DNA of 64,000 nucleotides from Pseudomonadota bacterium (GTDB lineage Bacteria; Myxococcota_A; UBA796; SXON01): positions 1 through 64,000 of the forward strand of contig JAUXQH010000115.1 in NCBI GenBank assembly GCA_030685065.1, given 5' to 3'. Position 1 is the stretch's first letter; the number at the start of each line of letters is the position of its first letter. Position numbers and translations under genes: made by a program. Below are positions 16,373 to 24,904 of the stretch, piece by piece. The notes beneath the pieces are model-generated. The model saw only the letters and a list, made by a program, of their open reading frames with translations, was not told where the DNA came from and did no database searches.

Positions 16373-17764
16373 ATGCTCCTCTTCGCCTCCCTCGCGCTCG
16401 CCGCCGACACCTGGACCAGCGTCGCGCCCGGGATCGACCGGCTCTACCGCACCACCTCGGATCCCAACCACGTCCACGCGGCCGTGGTCGACCTCGGGCG
16501 CCCCGAGATCTGGTTGCGGGCCACCAGGGAGGACGAGCGTCAGGCCACCGTGTCGAGCTGGGCCAGCGACGTGGGCGCCACGGTCGCCATCAACGGCGAT
16601 TGGTTCTCCTACACCGACTACTACCCGGTGGGGCTCGCGATCGCCGGCGGATGGGGGTGGGCCGGGCAGGACGACACCGCCGATTGGTCCTTCATCGCGT
16701 GCAACGTCACCAAGGACTGTTGGATCGATCCCTGGGGCAACGCCGCTGCGTGGACGCCTCGCGCGTGGAACGCGGTCGGAGGCAACAGCGTCCTGCTGGT
16801 GATCGACGGGGTGGCCCAGGTCAACGCGGACGCGTTCTATTCGTCCGACCTGGCTCCTCGCAGCGCGGTCGGCATCAGCGCCGACGGCGAGACGCTGTAC
16901 CTCGTCGTCGTGGACGGCCGGAGCTCCTCGTCCGAGGGGATGACGTTCAACCAGATGGGCGCGCTGCTGCTCGAGCTCGGCGCCTCCGACGCGATGATGC
17001 TCGACGGCGGCGGCTCGAGCACCCTCTGGGTGGAGGGCAGCGTGGTGAACAGCCCCTCCGACGGATCGCCGCGTACGGTGTCCAATCACCTCGCCGTGAT
17101 GGTGAGCAGCAGCACCGACAGCCGGTGCGCCTCCCTCCCCAATGGCAAGTATTGCCTGGATGCCACCCGCATGGCGACGTGCGAGGGCGGCGCCTTCAGC
17201 GAGGGGGACTGCGGCTACTACGGGCTCTCCTGCGAGGCGAGCGGGGACTTCGCCTATTGTGTCGACCCTCGCTGCACCAACGGAGGGCAGGCCAGCTTCT
17301 GCGACAGCGCGACCGTGATCGGCGCCTGCACGGACGGCGTGGTCACGGGCACGGGGGATTGCGCCTACTACGGCGCCACGTGCGAGGCCTCGTCCGGCAC
17401 CGCCTACTGTGTGGACTACCGGTGCGCCGGCGATGGGAACCAGGGGTGGTGTGACGGCGAGCTCTCGCGCACCTGCGCGATGGGTGTGTACGCGGAGGCG
17501 GACTGCGCCACGTCCGGCCTCGTCTGTGACGGGGGCGCCTGTGTCACCCCGGGTGATGACACCGATCCGCCCGACACGGATGCGGACACAGACCTGGACA
17601 CCGACCCTCCGGTCAGCGACGATCCGGAGGGCGCGCGCCCGGGCACGTGGTCGCGGCTCGACGGGCTCGGGTGCGGTTGCGACGGAGTCGGGGGTGGCGG
17701 CGCTGGATGGGCGGTGTTGGTGGGGGTGCTCGTGGTGAGGCGGAGGTCTGGTGGAGGGGGGTGA
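16373..17764 (+). CDS. Secreted phosphodiester glycosidase-like protein with MYXO-CTERM-like tail
   Basis: 463 residues with a short signal peptide (cleavage near ALAADT). Residues of about 20-245 resemble the phosphodiester glycosidase (NAGPA/DUF2233) domain, with NGDWFS, a GIS/VVVDGR segment and the signature MLDGGGSSTLW. A cysteine-rich region with three similar blocks follows (GDCxYYGxxCEAS pattern). Then comes an Asp/Thr/Pro linker. The end, GCGCDGVGGG plus a hydrophobic stretch and RRR, looks like a MYXO-CTERM sorting tail. The domain family removes sugar from sugar-phosphodiesters; surface anchoring is inferred. Confidence 0.85.
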   Translation: MLLFASLALAADTWTSVAPGIDRLYRTTSDPNHVHAAVVDLGRPEIWLRATREDERQATVSSWASDVGATVAINGDWFSYTDYYPVGLAIAGGWGWAGQDDTADWSFIACNVTKDCWIDPWGNAAAWTPRAWNAVGGNSVLLVIDGVAQVNADAFYSSDLAPRSAVGISADGETLYLVVVDGRSSSSEGMTFNQMGALLLELGASDAMMLDGGGSSTLWVEGSVVNSPSDGSPRTVSNHLAVMVSSSTDSRCASLPNGKYCLDATRMATCEGGAFSEGDCGYYGLSCEASGDFAYCVDPRCTNGGQASFCDSATVIGACTDGVVTGTGDCAYYGATCEASSGTAYCVDYRCAGDGNQGWCDGELSRTCAMGVYAEADCATSGLVCDGGACVTPGDDTDPPDTDADTDLDTDPPVSDDPEGARPGTWSRLDGLGCGCDGVGGGGAGWAVLVGVLVVRRRSGGGG

Positions 17765-17771
17765 CGAGGAC

Positions 17772-17800
17772 GGCCGAAGGTCAGGCCCAACGGACGCCGA
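17772..17800. repeat. 29-bp imperfect direct repeat, left copy
   Basis: Matches 19452-19480 at 24 of 29 positions by hand alignment, both ending in CGGACGCCGA. The two copies bracket the nuclease-like gene at 18081-19403. No function is evident; the arrangement resembles duplicated boundaries of an inserted segment or a dispersed intergenic element. Confidence 0.55.
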
Positions 17801-17905
17801 TTTCTACGCCCAGCGGCTTCGCCCTCCCGCGGGCTCATGGACTCACTCGCGCGGACGTGGGTCGGGCGACTCCGGCCACGGACGGCCGGCACCCGCTCGC
17901 GAGTG

Positions 17906-17938
17906 GCAGATCGCTACTCGCTGCGAGTGGCGATCTGC
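17906..17938. terminator. Near-perfect 33-nt hairpin between genes
   Basis: Arms GCAGATCGC and GCGATCTGC enclose ACTCGC and GCGAGT, with only a T/G wobble between the two stem parts and a tiny loop. There is no T run, so it is not a classic intrinsic terminator. It could still end or stabilise the upstream transcript, or bind a protein as DNA. The rest of the 316-base gap 17765-18080 shows no convincing gene. Confidence 0.5.
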
Positions 17939-18080
17939 GGGGCCCTCCTCCCCGCGCTCCTGAGGTGCGGAGAGGGCGCGCCTACCGCGCGGGCATCGCG
18001 AGACGCCTGGCCGCCATTGCGAGCCCCGCTTGATCCCGCGCCCCAGGTCGCGGTAGAGTCGGCCGCCTGGAGAAAACCGA

Positions 18081-19403
18081 ATGTCTATCGACCGCATTAA
18101 AGAGAAGCTGCACGCCATTCAGGCGCGCATCCCGATGGTCAGAGGCCGCGGCGAAGAGGCGACCAAGCAGGCCCTGGTGCTGCCGATGCTCGACGCGCTG
18201 GGCTACGACATCTGGAATCCGACCGAGGTCTGCCCGGAGTTCGAGGCAGACTTCGCGATCAAGAAGCTCGGGCAAAAGGAGAAGGTCGACCTCGCGATCG
18301 TCGTCGAGGGGACGCCACGCGCCTTCATCGAGGTCAAGCCCGTCGACTGTTCGCTGGATGGCCACAACGGGCAGCTCGCGAGGTACTTCAACGGCGTCCC
18401 ATCCGTCTCTCTCGCCGTACTCACCAACGGCACCGAGTACCGGTTCTTCACAGACACTGGTGAGCCGAATCTTCTCGATCCCACCCCATTTTTCACCTTG
18501 CGGCTCGATGGAGTGGACCTCGGACTCGACGTACTTGCACGGTTTCACAAGTCCGTGTTCTCTCCGGGTGCAATCCGGGAGTACGCCACGGAGCTGAACT
18601 ACACCGCCAAGATGACCAGCTTCCTTCGGCAAGAGCTCGACCTCCGCAGCCGTGAACCATCCGACGCCCTCGTCCGCTGGATCCTCGCCGGGGAGGGCAT
18701 GTACGAGGGACGTGTCATGGCAAGCGTGCTGGAGCGATACCGGCCGATCGCGAAGAACGCGCTTCAGATCGTGCTTCGCGATGTCGTTCGTCGATCGGTC
18801 GCCGCGCTCGACGAAGGAGTTTCGGCGCCGACAAGGGCCGAGGTAGACCTGGGTGTACCTGCGGGGGCCCCCGCCGCACCGGCACCCGCACCACGAGCGA
18901 TTGTCCCGGCGCCCGCGAGCGCCGAAGCCGGCGCTCCGGACACGGGGGAACCTTCTGCAAATCGGGGGATCGTCACGACTCAGGGGGAGCTGAGTGCCTT
19001 CGCAATTCTCCGTGACCAGTTCGGCCAGAGCGCCATCGGTGCTGCGCGCGTGTTCGACAGCGCGGTGCGCAAGGACGTACCGATCGAGGTTGCGTACAAG
19101 GACACCACCGTCTACTTCGGCGTCTACTTCAACAAGCCCTCGTGGTGGTTCGTCCGACTCCAACTCGACTGCAAGCAACCATGGGTCGCCTTCAACGTCG
19201 AGCCCGCGATGGCGCCCTCGTTGCTACCGGCGGGTTTCTCACTGCTGCCCGCCACTTCGTTCGGGGAGGTCCGCGTGGGGATCCGAGGCCCCGACGACCT
19301 TCACGCGCTGAACCGGATCGCCTATGCGGCCATGTGTCGCACGTTGGAAGAGCGCAAGCGCGGGAGCGAACCTCCGACGAGTGAGCCCTCCAAGTCGAAT
19401 TGA
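18081..19403 (+). CDS. Solitary HsdR-N-like PD-(D/E)XK nuclease-domain protein
   Basis: 440 residues. The first 160 resemble the N-terminal nuclease domain of type I restriction R subunits. GRGEEATKQALVLPMLDALGY is followed by FEADFAI, KVDLAIV and FIEVKPVD, giving the D and ExK residues of a PD-(D/E)XK site. No helicase motor follows. Instead there is a helical middle, a disordered Ala/Pro linker (about residues 255-300) and a C-terminal domain of about 130 residues. No hsdM or hsdS lies nearby. It may be a defence or orphan nuclease, and it sits between direct repeats, hinting at transfer. Confidence 0.78.
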   Translation: MSIDRIKEKLHAIQARIPMVRGRGEEATKQALVLPMLDALGYDIWNPTEVCPEFEADFAIKKLGQKEKVDLAIVVEGTPRAFIEVKPVDCSLDGHNGQLARYFNGVPSVSLAVLTNGTEYRFFTDTGEPNLLDPTPFFTLRLDGVDLGLDVLARFHKSVFSPGAIREYATELNYTAKMTSFLRQELDLRSREPSDALVRWILAGEGMYEGRVMASVLERYRPIAKNALQIVLRDVVRRSVAALDEGVSAPTRAEVDLGVPAGAPAAPAPAPRAIVPAPASAEAGAPDTGEPSANRGIVTTQGELSAFAILRDQFGQSAIGAARVFDSAVRKDVPIEVAYKDTTVYFGVYFNKPSWWFVRLQLDCKQPWVAFNVEPAMAPSLLPAGFSLLPATSFGEVRVGIRGPDDLHALNRIAYAAMCRTLEERKRGSEPPTSEPSKSN

Positions 19404-19451
19404 CCGGTGCGGTAGGCCCGTGGCGCTACCGCGCGGCAGCGGCCCGGGAAC

Positions 19452-19480
19452 AGCCGAACGTCAAGCCCGCCGGACGCCGA
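19452..19480. repeat. 29-bp imperfect direct repeat, right copy
   Basis: Partner of 17772-17800, lying 49 bases after the nuclease-like gene. A partial inverted match, sharing TCGGCGTCCG and CTGACC, is also seen near 35550-35572, so the motif may be a dispersed intergenic element rather than a true insertion boundary. Confidence 0.5.
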
Positions 19481-19537
19481 CGACGCCGCGCACGATCCCC
19501 GCGGGGTGACACGGCGGCCCCTAATTCCGTCTCCCTC

Positions 19538-20485
19538 CTACCGGCCTCCGCTGACGCGACGCCGCCCCGCCACGACCAACCCCAGCCCGACGAGCCAGTA
19601 GCCGCCGGTGCTCGAGGCGACATCACACCCGCACGCGCCCTCGGAGGGCGCCCCGGTGTCGTCCCCCGCCGCGGGCTCGTCCGTGTCGGATGTATCAGAT
19701 GTATCGGATGTATCAGATGTGTCACCCGTGTCCACGTCCCACTGCCACGGGTAGGCGATCCCCTCCCCGTCCAGCACCACCGCGGCCGCAACCCCTTGCA
19801 GATACGCGGGATCCGACACGGTCCCCGGCGCGTCGAGCCCCACCGGCGACCTGCCCGTGATGCTGGCGTAGATGACGCACGCCGCGAGGTACGTGCCGCG
19901 CACCGAGGGGTGGCTCCCATCGTCGATGTAGAGCCCGTAGAAGGCGCTCGCGGGGTCGAGCGGATCCCCGCCTCCAGCGACAACGTCGTCATGCACTCGC
20001 GCCCAGGCGAGGCCCGCGGGCGCCACCCAGGCGGGAGTGCCATCGGCCGAGGCCCGGGCCGCATAGTCCAGATACCCCGCGGCGAGCGCGGTCTGCATCG
20101 TCTCGAAGTCGGGGAACGTGTCGGGGTTGTCCGCGTCGCCGTCTCGCCGGCCCCACGTCATCAAGAACATCGTCTGCGCGCCCGTGCTCGCGGCGTAGCC
20201 GTCGAGGACCACCGCCGCGTCCCGGCTCTCGGCGAGGTCGGCCTGGCCGTCGGGGAAGCCGGGGATCTGGCTCTGCTCCTGCAACACCACCCAGGCCTGG
20301 GGCTCGGCGAACGCGAGCTGCCACTGGCTGCCCGCGGTCTCGATGGCCTCGACGTGCTGGGTGAAGCGCCACCCGGGCTCGGCCAGCCGCCCGGCCGCGA
20401 TCTCCTCCCCCGCGGCGGCGAAGACGGCCTGGACCTCCTGGTCGAGCTCGCCCATGAACGTGTACGAATTTCCGAGAATGAGCAT
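19538..20485 (-). CDS. SGNH-hydrolase-like exported protein with MYXO-CTERM-like tail
   Basis: 315 residues. GNSYTF near the N-terminus and DDGSHPSVRGTYLAA in the second half supply the Ser block and the Asp/His block of SGNH (GDSL-type) hydrolases; the family looks like the DUF4886 type. A repeated Asp-Thr-Ser linker precedes ACGCDVASSTGG, a hydrophobic stretch and RRR, a MYXO-CTERM-like anchor. No signal peptide is visible at the annotated ATG, which is odd for such a tail; the true start may lie upstream. It begins one base after the stop of the N-formylglutamate amidohydrolase-like gene. Confidence 0.78.
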   Translation of the reverse strand: MLILGNSYTFMGELDQEVQAVFAAAGEEIAAGRLAEPGWRFTQHVEAIETAGSQWQLAFAEPQAWVVLQEQSQIPGFPDGQADLAESRDAAVVLDGYAASTGAQTMFLMTWGRRDGDADNPDTFPDFETMQTALAAGYLDYAARASADGTPAWVAPAGLAWARVHDDVVAGGGDPLDPASAFYGLYIDDGSHPSVRGTYLAACVIYASITGRSPVGLDAPGTVSDPAYLQGVAAAVVLDGEGIAYPWQWDVDTGDTSDTSDTSDTSDTDEPAAGDDTGAPSEGACGCDVASSTGGYWLVGLGLVVAGRRRVSGGR

Positions 20486-20486
20486 G

Positions 20487-21407
20487 CTATCGAACCCTCC
20501 CCATCCATCGTCCGAGCGCGACCGCGAGGGGCCCCGCCATCCGCGAGGTCTTGTCTTTCGAGATCACCATCTCGACGAAGGGGTCCCAGGGGTCGGCCAG
20601 CAGATCGCGCCGGATCTCCACGCAGAGCGTGCGGCCCGGCCACCGCGCGCCGTGGTGGAAGCCCCAGGTGCTCGGATGGAGCGGGTAGGTGCGGCCGTCC
20701 GCGACCTCGAGCCCGATCGCGCCGTACCCGCCGCACAGATCGGTGAGGAGGCCCTCGTCGACCATGGACACCCCCTCGAGCGAGCGCCCGATCGCATCCA
20801 CCGGGGGGCGCAGCGGCCACGTGTCGACCGTGTCGGGCCGGTAGGCCGCGTGCAGGCTCGCGACGATCTGGTCCCCCACCTCCACATCGACCGAGCGTGG
20901 CGCGTAGGTGTGCAACATGAGGGCAACGCCGCCGGCGCCACACACCGCATCGATCGCGATGCGCGCCGCGCCCACGTAGACGGCATGCTGCTCGCGGAGA
21001 AGGACCAGGTCTTCCTCATCGCGGACCCAGGGCGGTACGCCGGGCGTCACCTTGCCCTCGCGGAAGGCCTCGGGCGACGCGTCGATCAGGCGGTTGCAAT
21101 CGATGAAGGTGCGGGGGATCCGGCTCTGGACCACGCACACCGCGCTGGCCGGGTGCTCGGCCACGAGGGCGGCGGCCACCGCGTGCGCGAGCTCGGGCGA
21201 GCCGACGTCGGTGTTCACGTGGAAGAAGTCGACCAGCGCGTCGTCGTAGGTGCCCTTGAGCCGCGCGCGGAGGCGGTTGTAGTCGTTGGTGCGGGTCGCG
21301 CCGTGGGGCAGCTCGATGACCAGATCGGGCAGCTTGGCCGGATCGGAGGCGGCTCCACGGACCACATGGACGGCGCACACGCCGTCGATCGAGGGGGGCA
21401 AGGACAT
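20487..21407 (-). CDS. N-formylglutamate amidohydrolase-like protein
   Basis: 306 residues. Motifs of the family are visible: VIELPHGATRTNDY, VDFFHVNTD, QSRIPRTFIDCNR, a central LHTYAPRS and C-terminal GRTLCVEIRRDLL. Family members release formate from N-formylglutamate in histidine degradation, but many distant homologues act on other amides. ATG at 21407 gives the best N-terminus. It is followed immediately by the SGNH-like gene on the same strand. Confidence 0.82.
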   Translation of the reverse strand: MSLPPSIDGVCAVHVVRGAASDPAKLPDLVIELPHGATRTNDYNRLRARLKGTYDDALVDFFHVNTDVGSPELAHAVAAALVAEHPASAVCVVQSRIPRTFIDCNRLIDASPEAFREGKVTPGVPPWVRDEEDLVLLREQHAVYVGAARIAIDAVCGAGGVALMLHTYAPRSVDVEVGDQIVASLHAAYRPDTVDTWPLRPPVDAIGRSLEGVSMVDEGLLTDLCGGYGAIGLEVADGRTYPLHPSTWGFHHGARWPGRTLCVEIRRDLLADPWDPFVEMVISKDKTSRMAGPLAVALGRWMGRVR

Positions 21408-21504
21408 CCCTGCGCTGTACCGGGTGCTCCCGCGTTCGACAAGCCCGACGATTTCGCTTCGACGTCGGCCCGCGCGCGGTTCACACTGCGTCGCCCGGAG
21501 CTCC

Positions 21505-22827
21505 ATGCGCCCCCTGCTCGCCCTGACCACCAGCGCCGCCCTGGCCGCGGCGCTCGGCGGCTGCAAGGGGGAGCCCCTCGACGCCCCGTGGTGCGGGGAC
21601 GCCCCCGACACCGGCCTGCCGCCCACCTCCGAGTCCGCCACCTGGTGGGTCGACATCCAGCCCCTGGTCGAGCAGAAGTGCCTCCGCTGTCACGACGAGG
21701 ACGCGCATGCCCCGCTCACCTTCGAGACCTACGATCAGGTTGCCGCCGCCCAGGCGCTGGTCCGCGACGCGGTGCTCGACCGCCGGATGCCACCGTGGTT
21801 GGCCGCGGAGTGCTGCACGGATTGGTTTGCTGACTTCGGCCTGACGGACGCCGAGCGCGCCACGCTGATCGGCTGGATCGACGCCGGCGCGCCCGAGGGA
21901 GATCCCGCGGTGACCGGCGACGCCCTGCCCCCGATCGGCGGCGTGTCGCGGGTCGACCTCTCGATCATGATGCCCGAGCCCTATACGCCCGACCCGCCCG
22001 ACGGCACGATCGACGAAAATCGCTGCTTCCTGCTCGACTGGCCGGTCGAGGAGGAGGTGCGCGTCACGGGGATGGCGCCGCGGCCGGGCGCGCGCGAGGT
22101 GGTTCACCACCTGATCGTCGCGTCGGTGGGAGCGGCGGACGTGGCGGCGATCGAGCGTCGGGACGCGGACGACGAGGACGCGGGGTTCGACTGCAGCGGC
22201 GGCCTCGGAGAGTTTCCGACCGCGACGCCGCTCGGTGGCAGCCTCCTCGGCGGAGACTACCCCCGCGGCATCGGCTCGGTCGTGCCCCCCGGCTCGCGCA
22301 TCCTCCTCCAGATCCACTACAGCACGTCGAGCGACGACCCGCCCGCCGACCAGACCTCGCTCGACTTCCGGCTCGACACCACCGCGGTCGACGCGAGCGC
22401 CATCGTCATCGGAAACGCGGCCTGGCTCGTCGGCGAGGGGATGCGCGTGCCCGCCGGGGAGGCCGACGTCGGCTTCTGGTACCAGTTCCAGCCCCTCCTG
22501 TTCACGGGGGGCAAGCCCGTGGACCTCCAAGGCGTGACCCCCCACATGCATCGCTACGCGAGCCGGATGCGGGTCCTCGCCTTGAAGCCGGATGGCTCCA
22601 CCACCTGCCTGCTCGAGATCCCGGAGTGGGAGTTCGGATGGGAGCAGCCGTACTGGTTTGCCGAGCCGATCCGGTTCGAGCCCGAGGACAAGCTGTACCT
22701 GGAGTGTCGGTTCGACAACTCGGCATCCAACCAGCCGGACGGGCAGGAGCCGCGCGAATTCGCGTGGGGCGACAACGATCAGGACATGTGCGCCGCCTTC
22801 CTCTCGTTCACCCACGTCGACCCGTGA
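21505..22827 (+). CDS. Lipoprotein with heme-c site and copper type II monooxygenase domain
   Basis: 440 residues. A signal peptide ends in a LGGC lipobox. A CLRCH heme-binding motif follows near residue 55, giving a small cytochrome-c-like domain. Residues of about 155-440 resemble peptidylglycine alpha-hydroxylating/dopamine beta-hydroxylase copper proteins, with VVHHLIVAS, LLQIHYS and TPHMHRYASRM as candidate copper-ligand histidine motifs. Such fusions are known in environmental bacteria, with substrates undefined. The stop overlaps the GTG of the next gene. Confidence 0.85.
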   Translation: MRPLLALTTSAALAAALGGCKGEPLDAPWCGDAPDTGLPPTSESATWWVDIQPLVEQKCLRCHDEDAHAPLTFETYDQVAAAQALVRDAVLDRRMPPWLAAECCTDWFADFGLTDAERATLIGWIDAGAPEGDPAVTGDALPPIGGVSRVDLSIMMPEPYTPDPPDGTIDENRCFLLDWPVEEEVRVTGMAPRPGAREVVHHLIVASVGAADVAAIERRDADDEDAGFDCSGGLGEFPTATPLGGSLLGGDYPRGIGSVVPPGSRILLQIHYSTSSDDPPADQTSLDFRLDTTAVDASAIVIGNAAWLVGEGMRVPAGEADVGFWYQFQPLLFTGGKPVDLQGVTPHMHRYASRMRVLALKPDGSTTCLLEIPEWEFGWEQPYWFAEPIRFEPEDKLYLECRFDNSASNQPDGQEPREFAWGDNDQDMCAAFLSFTHVDP

Positions 22828-23525
22828 GGGGGGCCCTCGCCTTCACCGCCCTCCTCCTGGCGCTCTCCCTCCAGGGCTGCGCCGCGGCGATGGACCTGGG
22901 GCGCGCCACCACGCTCGATCCGGGAGACGTGCGCTGGTCGGGCGGGCTCGAGGCCTCCGTGCTGCGCGCGGGCGTGCGGAAGGAGCAGGAGTCGCCGATC
23001 CCGTGGGTTCAGATGGAAACCGGCGTTCACCTGGGCGTCACGGACAAGATCGAGGTCGGCGGGCGAGCCTGGGGCTTCGGCTGGCCGGGCTTGGTCACGA
23101 CGTTCGGTGTGGCCGCCGACAGCAAGTTTCAGCTCCATCGCGGGCGGTTCCGGGGGGATCCTCACCTCGCGACGGGGCTCACCTTGACCTGGTACAGCCC
23201 CGCCCTCGGTAACCAGCCCTGGACGCTCCTCGGCGCCACCGTGCCCCTGCTCGTCGGCTTCGACATCGGCAAGAGCCAGCTCGTCTTCGGGCCCCGGGCG
23301 ACTGGCTGGTACGTCGGCTCCTACGGCCAGACCCCCCTGTGGACGGGCGAGGCCGGGGCGGGCGTGGGGTGGTCGATCCGCCTCGGGCGCGCCGAGCTGT
23401 TCCCCGAGCTCTTGTGGATGGTCAGCCCCATCAACTTCGACGGCGCGCGACACACCGCGGACCGCACGGGCGCCGAGGGCTTCCACGCCGCGCTCGGCTT
23501 CGCGTGGCATCCGTCGGGCGACTGA
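22824..23525 (+). CDS. Lipoprotein, probable outer-membrane associated
   Basis: 233 residues with GTG start overlapping the previous stop (GTGA). The signal peptide has lipobox LQGC. The rest alternates polar and hydrophobic residues with many Gly, Trp and Tyr, the pattern of a beta-rich or barrel-like protein. No named family is recognised. Coupling to the copper monooxygenase gene suggests a shared envelope function. Confidence 0.7.
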   Translation: MRGALAFTALLLALSLQGCAAAMDLGRATTLDPGDVRWSGGLEASVLRAGVRKEQESPIPWVQMETGVHLGVTDKIEVGGRAWGFGWPGLVTTFGVAADSKFQLHRGRFRGDPHLATGLTLTWYSPALGNQPWTLLGATVPLLVGFDIGKSQLVFGPRATGWYVGSYGQTPLWTGEAGAGVGWSIRLGRAELFPELLWMVSPINFDGARHTADRTGAEGFHAALGFAWHPSGD

Positions 23526-23587
23526 TACATCGCGATACATCGTGAATGTATCACCGATCGATCGTATGCTTGCGGCTGGAGACACCC

Positions 23588-24232
23588 ATGACTCGCCTGA
23601 CCCCCGCGCTCGTCGCCCTCGTGTTGATGACCGGCTGCCCGCTCCCCGATGACAAGGACACGGGAGATACCGCCGACACGGACACGGACACGGACACGGA
23701 CACGGACACCGACACGGACACGGACACCGACACGGACACGGACACGGACACCGACACCGACACGGACACGGACACGGACACCGTGCCCCTCCTCGCCGAG
23801 GGCTTCGAGTCCTCGCTCACCGCGACCAGCGGCTGCTCCGACACGTGGATGCAGGCCTGGGACGGCCGCGCGGGGGTGGGCCTCGAGGTCTACCGGGCCG
23901 GCCTCCTCGCGGCGGTCACCGCGTCGGGCGCAGCCGTCACCGAGACGCTCATCCTGGGCGCCGACGAGGTGCAGGTGTTCGTCGAGGTCGCCCAGCCCAT
24001 CGCGATCAACTACTGCACCGACGCGCTCAGCGAACGCACGGTGTACGAGCGCTGGGACGCGGTGTCGGGCACGGTCGTCCTCACCATGGACGTGCCCGTC
24101 TCGCCGGAGGCACCGGGCATCCTCGACGTGCAGCTGACGGACGTGGTCCTCGAGGACGGCGCCGGGCACACGCTGACGGTGCCCGAGGCCACCTTCCTCG
24201 ACGTGTCGATCATCCGGAACTGGGGCGGCTGA
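23588..24232 (+). CDS. Lipoprotein with Asp-Thr repeat linker
   Basis: 214 residues from ATG 23588; lipobox MTGC, then an uninterrupted run of 18 Asp-Thr pairs encoded by 23675-23782. The linker holds a C-terminal domain of about 145 residues away from the membrane. That domain has two cysteines and beta-strand-like sequence but no recognised family. The gene ends abutting the stop of the convergent yceI gene (TGATCA shared boundary). Linkers of this kind are typical of Myxococcota surface proteins. Confidence 0.75.
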   Translation: MTRLTPALVALVLMTGCPLPDDKDTGDTADTDTDTDTDTDTDTDTDTDTDTDTDTDTDTDTDTDTVPLLAEGFESSLTATSGCSDTWMQAWDGRAGVGLEVYRAGLLAAVTASGAAVTETLILGADEVQVFVEVAQPIAINYCTDALSERTVYERWDAVSGTVVLTMDVPVSPEAPGILDVQLTDVVLEDGAGHTLTVPEATFLDVSIIRNWGG

Positions 24233-24769
24233 TCAGGCGCTCGCCTTCACGAGCTCGACCTCGATCGCGATCTCGACCTTCTCGCCGACCACGACGCCGC
24301 CGGCCTCGAGCACCTGGTTCCAGCCCAGGCCGAAGTCCTTCCGGTTGATCGTGGTCTTCGCGGAGTAGCCCAGGCGCTGGTTGCCCCAGGGATCCGTGAC
24401 ACGCCCGCCGAAGTCGGCGGCGAGGGTCACCTCGCGCGACACGTCGCGGATGGTGAGCTGCCCCGTGATCTCGACGGCGGAGTCGTCGATGCGACGGATC
24501 CGGGTGCTCGCGAACGACATCGTCGGGAAGCGCTCGGCGTCGAAGAAGTCGGGCGAGCGGAGGTGCCCGTCGCGCTGCGCCTCGTTCGTGTCGATGCTCG
24601 CGACCTCGATCGCCGCGCTGATCGTGCCCGGGGACGTGCCCTCGGCGTCGAGCGCGAAGGCGCCGGTCCACCTCGTGAAGCGGCCGTGCACCTTCGAGAT
24701 CACGAGATGACGGATGGAGAACGTGATGCTGGAGTGGGCGGTGTCGAAGTTCCAGGAGCTGTTGGACAT
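24233..24769 (-). CDS. YceI family protein
   Basis: 178 residues matching the YceI lipocalin-like fold. The N-terminus is WNFDTAHSSITFSIRHLVIS, and AAIEVASIDTNEAQRDGHLRSPDFFD follows. The middle has FASTRIRRID and the C-terminus INRKDFGLGWN. Family members bind isoprenoid-type lipids. Unlike many YceI proteins it lacks a signal peptide here, so it is probably cytoplasmic. It is divergent from a LysR regulator 135 bases away, a classic regulator-target arrangement. Confidence 0.9.
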   Translation of the reverse strand: MSNSSWNFDTAHSSITFSIRHLVISKVHGRFTRWTGAFALDAEGTSPGTISAAIEVASIDTNEAQRDGHLRSPDFFDAERFPTMSFASTRIRRIDDSAVEITGQLTIRDVSREVTLAADFGGRVTDPWGNQRLGYSAKTTINRKDFGLGWNQVLEAGGVVVGEKVEIAIEVELVKASA

Positions 24770-24904
24770 GATTCCTCTCGGGGGTGACCGCGTGCGCGGC
24801 ATCGGCGTTCGGGCGGAGGTGCCCCGCGGCCGGCTGACGTTGGGAAGGTAGGTCGCCCCCCATTCGGATACAATCCCGTGAAAATGGGACACGGAGTTGC
24901 CGGA

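Noticed and set aside
23675..23782. Regular 6-bp repeats that could be mistaken for a CRISPR or satellite array
   Set aside because: They are in-frame Asp-Thr codons within a lipoprotein gene, with no spacer structure.
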